64,000 nucleotides of DNA from Legionella tucsonensis (GTDB taxonomy: Bacteria; Pseudomonadota; Gammaproteobacteria; Legionellales; Legionellaceae). The translations under genes and the position numbers were made by a program. Below the pieces are notes generated by a model that worked only from the letters and a program-made list of their open reading frames with translations, was not told the DNA's origin and did not search any database. Below are positions 45,720 through 53,011 of the stretch, one piece after another. The stretch is taken from the NCBI RefSeq assembly GCF_001468035.1, contig NZ_LNZA01000012.1, positions 112,330-176,329 of the forward strand, given 5' to 3'. Numbering within the stretch: position 1 is the first letter of the stretch; every line of letters starts with the position of its first letter.

Positions 45720-46053
45720 GTAAAATTTGTGCAAAAAACACACATAAATGGCCTTCAATGGTCTAATATTTACATATATAGGTGATGATTCTTCCTGACT
45801 GAACCATTTAATAACTTCAGGTTGGGAGGTTGTGTTGGAGAGTGGTGTGCAAGCCTATGTAGTTGGTAGGAAGCCTTAAGCTCTGTATAAACCTCCACAG
45901 TGAAAAATGTAACAGGCTCAGGATACGGGAAGTCGTTGCCTGTATTTCATTAAGAAGAGCAAGTAATAAAAACAATCATTTTGATTAAAATATGATCATG
46001 CTATATACTTAACCTACGCAGATTAGATTTGTAATAAGAGCCAGGAGGCAATT
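45720..46053. ncRNA. 334-base gap with paired segments and GGA motifs; candidate small RNA
   Basis: GGAGGTT at 45825-45831 pairs with AACCTCC at 45890-45896, and ACAGGC at 45912-45917 with GCCTGT at 45938-45943. Between 45824 and 45930 five GGA trinucleotides occur, more than chance would give in about 107 bases, as in CsrA-binding RNAs. No LetA-type upstream site was seen, and the 3' T tract is weak. The promoter for the downstream gene lies at its right end (45981-46009). Confidence 0.3.
45981..46009 (+). promoter_or_regulatory. Sigma70-type promoter
   Basis: TTGATT (45981-45986), a 17-base spacer and TATACT (46004-46009) lie 45 bases before the ATG of the Tyr/His-rich gene pair. This is one of the best promoter matches in the window. 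Confidence 0.6.
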
Positions 46054-46299
46054 ATGAAAAAGCTAATTACTTCCGTAGTCTTAAGTATCTCGTTTTTTAC
46101 TGTTTTGCCCCTTTTTACGGTATTTCCTCCAACTCTTGACAATCAAGCTCTAAGGACAGATGTCTCGTCCATTAATAATTTACCCAAAGTAGCAAATTAT
46201 GTTTATTGGCATCATGGGCATAGATGGGTATTGGTACAGATGGCATCACTGGCATTATTACTAATTTTTAAGATTCAGTCTATTAAGTATCTAAAATAG
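46054..46299 (+). pseudogene. Small exported His/Trp/Tyr-rich protein, apparently frameshifted
   Basis: A signal peptide and linker lead to NYVYWHHGHRW. The current frame then gives a bland hydrophobic tail to 46299. Removing one G from the GGG at 46226-46228 instead yields YWYRWHHWHYY and a stop at 46262-46264, continuing the same aromatic/His composition without a break. This shows that one G was inserted, or that the run was misread. Small Tyr/His/Trp-rich envelope proteins occur in Legionella. AGGAGG 7 bases before the ATG. It sits 9 bases before the next gene, in the same operon. Confidence 0.7.
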
Positions 46300-46308
46300 G
46301 AAGAGATC

Positions 46309-46692
46309 ATGAACAGATTAATGCTTGCTGTAACGGTATTAGGCACCGTGTCGTTAGTAACAGGATGTGCTAGGGATCGAGTTTATTATACTCCAACCAA
46401 TACTACTCCAGTTTATACTACTAAAACCTATACTAAGACTTATTACACTCCCGCCACTAAGACCAAGACCTACTACACTTCCGCTGTTAAATCCAATTAC
46501 ACCCCGGGCTATACTAAGACCTACTATACTCCAGCCTATAGGACCCCAGTATATGTCCGGAGTGTTCGCTATCAGACGAGCCCCTATTGGGATATAGATT
46601 ATTACAATGATAGCGATGCTTATTATTATGGATATGATGATTTAGGCAATGTAGGTTATTGGGGTATGTATAATTCATATCAAGTTTATTAA
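46309..46692 (+). CDS. Tyr/Thr-repeat lipoprotein
   Basis: A 127-aa protein. The signal ends in a lipobox LVTGC (Cys about 20). Residues 25-85 are a low-complexity repeat based on KTYYTPA/T units (Thr, Tyr, Lys, Pro), at least four copies. The tail is Tyr/Asp/Gly-rich. It probably sits at the outer membrane, and the repeat could stretch into the periplasm or bind surfaces. Second gene of the operon with the 46,054 protein. AGGAAGAG before the ATG. Confidence 0.72.
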   Translation: MNRLMLAVTVLGTVSLVTGCARDRVYYTPTNTTPVYTTKTYTKTYYTPATKTKTYYTSAVKSNYTPGYTKTYYTPAYRTPVYVRSVRYQTSPYWDIDYYNDSDAYYYGYDDLGNVGYWGMYNSYQVY

Positions 46693-46726
46693 TTGAAGGG
46701 CCTGGTTTCAGCAGGGCTCATTAAGT

Positions 46727-46752
46727 GATCCTCGTAGGAGGCTGCGAGGATC
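46727..46752. terminator. GC-rich hairpin after Tyr-repeat lipoprotein
   Basis: GATCCTCG at 46727-46734 and CGAGGATC at 46745-46752 form a perfect 8-bp stem with a 10-base loop, 34 bases after the stop. It lies between genes transcribed toward each other (lipoprotein and efp), so it could serve both. Confidence 0.55.
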
Positions 46753-46914
46753 TAATAAAACTGTGTGGGTAAGTGCTCAGTCCCATTTGCGTAAATATTA
46801 TAATGGGAGACCTGCGTTATTACCTGGGCAGGAGCGTAGTTTTTTCATTTTTGAATTTCCAGCGTTATCCGAAAATAAGCTAAAATCCCCAAACTTGAGG
46901 GATTACTCATTGAG

Positions 46915-47484
46915 TTATTCTTTCGCGCGAGAAACATACTCACCTTTACGTGTATCTACTTTAATTAATTCGCCAGTTTGTACGAATAAGGGCACACGCA
47001 CAACAGCGCCCGTTTCTAAAATGGCTGGTTTTCCACCGCCTCCAGAGGTATCGCCTTTTAATCCAGGATCGGTTTCGGTAATTTCCAAAATCACAAAATT
47101 CGGTGGTGTAACTTGTATTGGCTCATTATTCCAAAGGGTTACGATACAAATATCTTGCTCTTTTAACCACTGTGCCGCATCGGCAAGTACTTCTTGATTC
47201 AAAGCATATTGTTCAAAATTATCAGGAACCATAAAATGCCATTGCTCGCCATCGTTGTACAGATATTGCATTTCCATATCGACCACATCGGCAGAGGGTA
47301 TGGTTTCATTCGATTTGAGCGTGCGTTCTACAACTCGGCCTGTTTTTAAGTTACGAATTTTAACGCGGGTAAAAGCTTGTCCTTTTCCGGGTTTTACAAA
47401 TTCACAATCGAGAATAGTGCATGGGGCGTCATCAACCATTACTTTTAAGCCATTTTTTAATTCATTGGTGCTATAAATTGCCAT
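46915..47484 (-). CDS. efp: Elongation factor P
   Basis: A 189-aa protein of the usual size. K34 in the KPGKGQAF loop is the lysine modified by EpmA/EpmB. The three beta domains and the C-terminal GVVRVPLF- and GEYVSRAKE-type ends are kept. EF-P relieves ribosomes stalled at polyproline. The frame is open to 47532, but the ATG at 47484 after GTGGAGC gives the conserved [10 protein letters not shown] start. It is divergent from epmB, its modifying enzyme, by 71 bases. Confidence 0.96.
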   Translation of the reverse strand: MAIYSTNELKNGLKVMVDDAPCTILDCEFVKPGKGQAFTRVKIRNLKTGRVVERTLKSNETIPSADVVDMEMQYLYNDGEQWHFMVPDNFEQYALNQEVLADAAQWLKEQDICIVTLWNNEPIQVTPPNFVILEITETDPGLKGDTSGGGGKPAILETGAVVRVPLFVQTGELIKVDTRKGEYVSRAKE

Positions 47485-47555
47485 TAGTGCTCCACAGTTG
47501 AGATTTTGTTTCGTTTTAGTTAAAGTTCGCACAGTTTATCAAGTCTGTGTAATTA

Positions 47556-48539
47556 ATGCGAGATACCTCTTTAAGTTGGCAAAAAAATCTGGCGCAAGGT
47601 TTTGCTTCAGCTACTGAACTATTAACTTTTCTGGAGCTACCTTCCTCTATTGGAAATTTATATGCCGAAACGCAATTTCCGAGTCGTATTCCACTAGGAT
47701 TTGCCAAGCGCATGCAGAAAGGAAATCCTCATGATCCTTTATTACTTCAAGTTTTAGCTACTGAACTTGAATTACATACGAAAGAAGGATTCAGTGTTGA
47801 CCCCTTAGACGAGCGCAGTACCAATCCAATTCGCGGATTAATTCATAAGTATTACGGCCGTGTTTTGTTAACCCTGACTGGTGTTTGTGCTGTGAACTGC
47901 CGTTATTGTTTTCGCAGACACTTTCCTTATCAAGATAATAATCCTGGTCGTAATGGATTTAAAGTAATTTGTGATTATCTGGCGCAAGATACCAGTATTA
48001 CGGAGGTGATTTTAAGTGGCGGTGATCCCTTGTTGGCATCCGATTTGGTTCTCTCTGAGCTAATCGGGCAATTGGAAGATATTTCTCATCTGCATACTTT
48101 GCGCATTCATACAAGAATTCCTGTGGTTTTTCCGGAACGGATTGAGCCGGGCTTACTTGCATTATTAAAAGCAACTCGATTCAACAAGGTTATTGTGCTG
48201 CATTGCAATCATGCACAGGAACTGGATGACTCAGTACGCCAGGTACTTAATGATTTACGGCAAATAGGATGCCATTTACTAAATCAAACTGTTTTATTAG
48301 CGGGAGTAAATGATGATGTTCGTATTCTGGCTGATTTAAGCCAAGCTTTATTTGCATACGGTGTTCTACCTTATTACTTACATCGGTTAGATAAAGTAAA
48401 AGGAGCCGCTCATTTTGATTTGCCTTTTGCAACAGTACAAAATATTTATCAGCAATTACAAAATCTTTTACCAGGATACTTATTGCCGCGTTTAGCTTGT
48501 GAAGAACCAGGAAAATTAAGTAAAACCCTATTAATTTAA
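47556..48539 (+). CDS. epmB: EF-P (R)-beta-lysylation enzyme, radical SAM lysine aminomutase
   Basis: A 327-aa radical SAM enzyme. The cluster motif CAVNCRYC supplies C111, C115 and C118. The protein is shorter than clostridial KamA, as EpmB is. It converts (S)-alpha-lysine to (R)-beta-lysine for attachment to EF-P K34. Its position next to efp, divergently transcribed, supports the EpmB call. It starts at ATG 47556; there is no convincing ribosome site. Confidence 0.93.
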   Translation: MRDTSLSWQKNLAQGFASATELLTFLELPSSIGNLYAETQFPSRIPLGFAKRMQKGNPHDPLLLQVLATELELHTKEGFSVDPLDERSTNPIRGLIHKYYGRVLLTLTGVCAVNCRYCFRRHFPYQDNNPGRNGFKVICDYLAQDTSITEVILSGGDPLLASDLVLSELIGQLEDISHLHTLRIHTRIPVVFPERIEPGLLALLKATRFNKVIVLHCNHAQELDDSVRQVLNDLRQIGCHLLNQTVLLAGVNDDVRILADLSQALFAYGVLPYYLHRLDKVKGAAHFDLPFATVQNIYQQLQNLLPGYLLPRLACEEPGKLSKTLLI

Positions 48540-48608
48540 ATATACTTTGAACAATGCATTTACTTTCTTTTTCTAAAAAAAAATTACAGTAAATAGCTTT
48601 TATCCAAA

Positions 48609-49535
48609 ATGGAAAAAATTTTAAGAGATAAAAAAATGAGAAAATTACCTATCCTTAGCATTGGAGATTCTGTTGAAATTATTGCACCTTCATCTCGCAG
48701 CTCGGACACTCAATTGTTTAGATTAAAAGAATTATTAGAGTCTTGGGAGTTAAACTGTGTTGTTCAAAAGGATATTTTTGCGCCCGATTTATTATGTGCG
48801 AATACAGATGAAATGCGTTTCGCCCACCTTAAAAATGCCCTGCAGAATCCTAAAACAAAAGCGGTAATTTGCGTGCGTGGTGGTTATGGTTCCATGCGCT
48901 TAATCCCCAAATTAGCAGAAATTCATCCTCCAAGTGAGGTCAAAATATTTATTGGCATAAGTGATGTAACTTGTCTTCATCTTTATTTACAACAACATTG
49001 GGGTTGGCCAACAATTCATGGGGCTGCTGCGTCTGATAAATTTTCTAAAGAGTCGATTGCAGCGGTGAGGTCAATTTTATTTAGAGATGAGCCGACTCAA
49101 TTTAACGGATTAATCCCACTGAACAAGCATGCGCAAAAAGAGGGTTTTATCAAATCTCATGTAACTGGCGGTAACTTAGCAATAATTCAGTCAGGAGTGG
49201 GAACGTGTTGGCAAATGGATGGTCGAGATAAAATTATTTTGCTCGAAGAAATTGGCGAGCGAGGATACCGTGTTGATCGCATGTTGGAACAGTTAAAGCA
49301 AGCAAGTCTTTTTTCACGTGCTGCTGCAATTATACTGGGAGATTTTCTTGAGGGTGATGAACCTAATGGCTTCTCTTTGATTGAGCCAGTCTTACAACGT
49401 TTTGCTGAAAGCTGTCCTATTCCAGTGTTAAGAATTGCAGGAATAGGCCATGGCCCGATTAATTTTCCAATTTCTTTTGGCACCGAGGCGCATTTGCAAT
49501 TGGGGGAAAGGGCTCAATTAACGTGTTTTCGCTAA
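48609..49535 (+). CDS. ldcA: LD-carboxypeptidase, S66 family
   Basis: A 308-aa protein. The S66 nucleophile lies in RGGYGSMR (S95). The LLEEIGERGYRVDRML segment supplies the Glu, and GIGHGPINFPI the His. LdcA removes the terminal D-Ala from tetrapeptides in cytoplasmic peptidoglycan recycling. This role fits amgK-murU further on. The start may instead be at 48636 (MRKLPI); the segment before it is Lys-rich and atypical. Convergent with ppk. Confidence 0.9.
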   Translation: MEKILRDKKMRKLPILSIGDSVEIIAPSSRSSDTQLFRLKELLESWELNCVVQKDIFAPDLLCANTDEMRFAHLKNALQNPKTKAVICVRGGYGSMRLIPKLAEIHPPSEVKIFIGISDVTCLHLYLQQHWGWPTIHGAAASDKFSKESIAAVRSILFRDEPTQFNGLIPLNKHAQKEGFIKSHVTGGNLAIIQSGVGTCWQMDGRDKIILLEEIGERGYRVDRMLEQLKQASLFSRAAAIILGDFLEGDEPNGFSLIEPVLQRFAESCPIPVLRIAGIGHGPINFPISFGTEAHLQLGERAQLTCFR

Positions 49536-49612
49536 AGCATGTAGTCTGAGTGAAACGACTGTCTCTTGATCACATCTCTCAGGGACAAGCAGTGAGACAT
49601 CAAAGAGCATTA

Positions 49613-51688
49613 TTACACCGCACGTTCTTCATCTTGATAGAGCTTAATAAGCTTTTCCTGAGCACAATTACTTCCTTGAGTTACGGGTTTATAGCTGCCA
49701 TCACTTTGCATTTCCCACGTGTTACTGTTGTCTTTGAGGTAGTTTTTAATGATTTCTTGTTTGATTCTTTTTTTACAGTTTTCATCAAGAATTGGAAACA
49801 TAATTTCAATACGATGGTATAAATTTCTTTCCATGAGATCAGCACTGGAACAAAAATAATACTCTTCCTCATGAATGCGGAAGTAGAATACCCGATGATG
49901 TTCTAGGAAGCGGCCAATATAGGAAAGCACACGTATATTTTCTGAAATACCAGGTACTCCAGGTTTGAGGCAACATACTCCACGCACAAGCAAATTGATT
50001 TTAACTCCTGCTTGTGATGCCTTATATAAAGCTTGAATTATGGTTTTATCAGCCAACCCATTTACTTTAAGGAGAATTTCAGTGTCGCCTCCTTTTTTTA
50101 ATGCGGCTGCACTGCATTGTTCAATGTATTGCAACAGCGTTTTTTGTAGCGTGAAAGGCGAGTGGCTTAGTGCTTTGAGTTTAACTACTTTGCCAAGGCC
50201 AGTTAACTGTTGAAAAATGATTTGAATATCGGAAGTAATGGTAGGCTCACAAGTTAGTAAACCCAAATCAGTGTATCGTTTTGCGGTGTATTCATGGTAG
50301 TTCCCTGTACTTAAATGTACGTAACGCTTTAATTTCCCATGAGCGCGTCTGACAACCAGGGTCATTTTGGCATGAGTTTTATACCCTACAACACCATAAA
50401 GCACTAGAATTCCTGCGGCATGTAAACGATTTGCCAATTTCAGATTGGATTCTTCATCAAACCGAGCCCGTAATTCTATAACGGCAGTAACTTCTTTGCC
50501 TGAATGAGCCGCATCCACTAAAGCATCAACCATTACTGATTGGGAGCGAGTACGATATAAAGTTTGACTAATCGCCAGAACATTAGGATCGCTCGCTGCC
50601 TGCCTTACAAAATCAATAACCACTTCAAAGCTTTGGTATGGGTGATGCAGCAGAATGTCTTGTTCGTCAATGACATTAAATAAATTACGTTCTGACTTTG
50701 GAAAGTCGGGATATTGTGCTGTAAAAGATGGGTAATTCAAATCCGGTCTATCAATACTGTTAATTGCAGTTAAGTGACGTTGGATGTTAACTGGTCCATC
50801 ACAATAATAAGTATCTTCATGACGTAAATGGTATTTTTGCAATAAGAAATCAACAATTTTTTCTGGGCAATTTTTTTCAATTTCAAGTCGAACTACATGG
50901 CCATAATGACGTGAAAAAATCTCTCGTTGTACGGCTTTGGCCAAATCATCAATTTCTTCTTCTCGCAAAAACAGATCACTATTGCGAGTAAGGCGAAAAG
51001 AATAGCAACCGCTAATCTCCATCCCTGGGAATAAACTATTTACATGGGTAGTAATAATTGAGGAGAGATGAACAAAATAATGCGCATCTCCACATAACTC
51101 TGAAGGCAAATGAATAATCCTGGGAATCGATCTTGGAGCATGTACTACTGCATAATTAATATTTCGATCAAAAGCATCTTTACCACTTAAAGAAATAATA
51201 AAGTTTAAGCTTTTATTAATCAGTTGCGGTAAAGGATGTGCTAAATCAAGAGCGATTGGGCTAATTACGGGTTGAATCTCATGTTTAAAATAGTGTTTTG
51301 CCCACAAGTGGATGTCGTCGGTCCATTTTTCAGTATCAAGAAAGTGAATATTTTCCTTATCCAATGCCGGGAGAAGTTGTTTATTAAATATGGAGTAAAG
51401 CTGATCTATGAGTTTATGTGTTTTTTGGCTGATCTGGCTAAATGCTTCATCAGGACGTAAACCATCAATTGTTAATTTTCCCGAAGATAGAGCAATTTTT
51501 TCTTTAAGGCCGGCAACGCGTATTTCAAAAAACTCATCAAGGTTACTGCTGCAGATGCTAAGAAAACGCATTCTCTCCAGCAAAGGCACGCGCTCATCAT
51601 TAGCCAACATAAGAACTCTCTGATTAAATGCAATAATAGAAAATTCTCGATTGATATAATATTCTGGATTATCCAACACAGTTTCCAA
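49613..51688 (-). CDS. ppk: Polyphosphate kinase 1
   Basis: A 691-aa PPK1. The N-terminal domain holds YINREFSIIAFNQRVL and LSICSSNLDEFFEIRVAG. The catalytic His of KTHAKMTLV (phosphohistidine region) and VHLSTGNYHEYTAKRYTD are present. It makes inorganic polyphosphate from ATP at the membrane periphery, linked to stress survival. The start is a TTG at 51688 with GGAG 8 bases upstream. Next gene upstream (51798) is on the same strand, 109 bases away. Confidence 0.96.
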   Translation of the reverse strand: METVLDNPEYYINREFSIIAFNQRVLMLANDERVPLLERMRFLSICSSNLDEFFEIRVAGLKEKIALSSGKLTIDGLRPDEAFSQISQKTHKLIDQLYSIFNKQLLPALDKENIHFLDTEKWTDDIHLWAKHYFKHEIQPVISPIALDLAHPLPQLINKSLNFIISLSGKDAFDRNINYAVVHAPRSIPRIIHLPSELCGDAHYFVHLSSIITTHVNSLFPGMEISGCYSFRLTRNSDLFLREEEIDDLAKAVQREIFSRHYGHVVRLEIEKNCPEKIVDFLLQKYHLRHEDTYYCDGPVNIQRHLTAINSIDRPDLNYPSFTAQYPDFPKSERNLFNVIDEQDILLHHPYQSFEVVIDFVRQAASDPNVLAISQTLYRTRSQSVMVDALVDAAHSGKEVTAVIELRARFDEESNLKLANRLHAAGILVLYGVVGYKTHAKMTLVVRRAHGKLKRYVHLSTGNYHEYTAKRYTDLGLLTCEPTITSDIQIIFQQLTGLGKVVKLKALSHSPFTLQKTLLQYIEQCSAAALKKGGDTEILLKVNGLADKTIIQALYKASQAGVKINLLVRGVCCLKPGVPGISENIRVLSYIGRFLEHHRVFYFRIHEEEYYFCSSADLMERNLYHRIEIMFPILDENCKKRIKQEIIKNYLKDNSNTWEMQSDGSYKPVTQGSNCAQEKLIKLYQDEERAV

Positions 51689-51797
51689 GGGAGTAACTCC
51701 ATTTATTTTTTAAATATTAGGGTCTAACATTTCTACTATCTGGGCAAAAATGGAGATCCCTTATCCAGTAGACCTGGGCATATTACTATTTTAGACT

Positions 51798-52331
51798 TTA
51801 ACGAACCAGAAAAAAACACACGGTTATAAAACCTATAAAACCATAAAAGGGTGATAAATTCCAAAAAGTTAAAGTGAGAAAAAATACAAAACAACACAGC
51901 GCAATTGGAATAGAAAAATACATGCCGACGACGCCTTGCGCTACTGAGTAACTGGCCGCAGCGAGTAAAGCCAATGCACCATATTGTACGCCAATCATTA
52001 TTTTTCGCATTCCAGGTCCATTATGGCTGGTCAGCCAATGATAGCCTGCTATGGCCATTACTAACCCCGGCAAGTTAAGGCTAAGGACAGCAAGAACCAG
52101 ACCGGTGATTCCAGCGGCTTTATATCCTATAAGCGCAGATAATTTGACCCCGGTTAATCCTGGAAAAATAAAACTTGAACCAACCATGGCAATAAATTCT
52201 TCTTGTCCAATCCAATGTCGATATTCAACAGCTTCATATTCCAATAGTTTTAACATGGAATTACCTCCTCCTAGGGAAATAAGACCAATTTTTCCAAAGC
52301 TTAGAATAATCGCGAACAGAGTATTTATCAT
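51798..52331 (-). CDS. Single-domain chromate transporter (CHR) family protein
   Basis: A 177-aa, five- to six-segment membrane protein. It has the CHR motifs SFGKIGLISLGGGN at the start and FPGLTGVKLSALIGY mid-domain. Most CHR proteins contain two such halves, or are encoded as tandem pairs of short genes. Here only one half is present, and the neighbour is unrelated, so it may form a homodimer or have another substrate. It overlaps the gene upstream by 4 bases (ATGA), implying coupling. Confidence 0.82.
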   Translation of the reverse strand: MINTLFAIILSFGKIGLISLGGGNSMLKLLEYEAVEYRHWIGQEEFIAMVGSSFIFPGLTGVKLSALIGYKAAGITGLVLAVLSLNLPGLVMAIAGYHWLTSHNGPGMRKIMIGVQYGALALLAAASYSVAQGVVGMYFSIPIALCCFVFFLTLTFWNLSPFYGFIGFITVCFFLVR

Positions 52332-52942
52332 AATTGCAGTAAATTTTTCAGGAAAGTTACATATTCGCAGGAAACGGGTTCATTCAGCAAGTGCTTGGAA
52401 ATCATCTCTACGAGATGAAGTGATCTTCCTTCAATACATACGCTAAAATAAATTTTTTGGAGTACTTCAAGACGGGCAAGCTCGATTTTCACTTTGGGTT
52501 TTGTTGGAAATTTATAGATAAGCGCTTCCTTTTTCACAAAAACTTCGATGCCTTCCTTTTCAACGTGTTGCATTATCTCGTGTAACTCTGGATAAATAGG
52601 TTGCTCTTGGGTTTGTTCAAGGGTTATTTTTGTTCCATAACCAGCAGCGTGGTTTGTTTGTTTGAGTAATGGTTTATAAAGCAGCTGTTCTCGGCGTTTC
52701 TTGATGTTGTAGTTTTGTCCAGGCAGTAAATAATAATAATCTTCTCGAATTTTCTGTTTATAATTAGCTAACTCGAGTAATGAATTATCAATAGTGTTTA
52801 AAATAATCGTTTCATTATCTGGCCAAAAATAACGAATCTCCCATTTTAATTGTTCGTCTTTTTTATCCACAAAATGAGCCAAGGGTAAGCTTGCTTTGGG
52901 GGCAAATTCGAAATTCCAGACTAAGCGTTGGTTCGTGCTCAA
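52328..52942 (-). CDS. Protein of unknown function coupled to CHR gene
   Basis: A 204-aa protein, mixed alpha/beta, with charged strands alternating (KVKIELARLEVLQKIYFSV). That gives a faint resemblance to CYTH-type tunnels, but the diagnostic EXEXK is not present. There is no signal peptide. It begins at TTG 52942 with only a weak site. The 4-base overlap with the CHR gene suggests a shared job, possibly regulatory or an accessory subunit. Family unknown. Confidence 0.55.
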   Translation of the reverse strand: MSTNQRLVWNFEFAPKASLPLAHFVDKKDEQLKWEIRYFWPDNETIILNTIDNSLLELANYKQKIREDYYYLLPGQNYNIKKRREQLLYKPLLKQTNHAAGYGTKITLEQTQEQPIYPELHEIMQHVEKEGIEVFVKKEALIYKFPTKPKVKIELARLEVLQKIYFSVCIEGRSLHLVEMISKHLLNEPVSCEYVTFLKNLLQL

Positions 52943-53011
52943 TTGCTACTCGCAAAATAAAGAGTATATACTACAGCTTTATTATGCAAAGCAAGGGAAG
53001 GTATTGATATT

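Noticed and set aside
45820-45945. RsmY or RsmZ itself
   Set aside because: Those genes sit elsewhere in Legionella and have a LetA-type upstream site that is not seen here.
46763-47197. 144-codon plus-strand frame
   Set aside because: It lies antisense to efp, which is certain, and has no family or ribosome site.
52051-52446. 131-codon plus-strand frame
   Set aside because: Antisense to the CHR gene and the coupled unknown gene; composition is that of a shadow frame.
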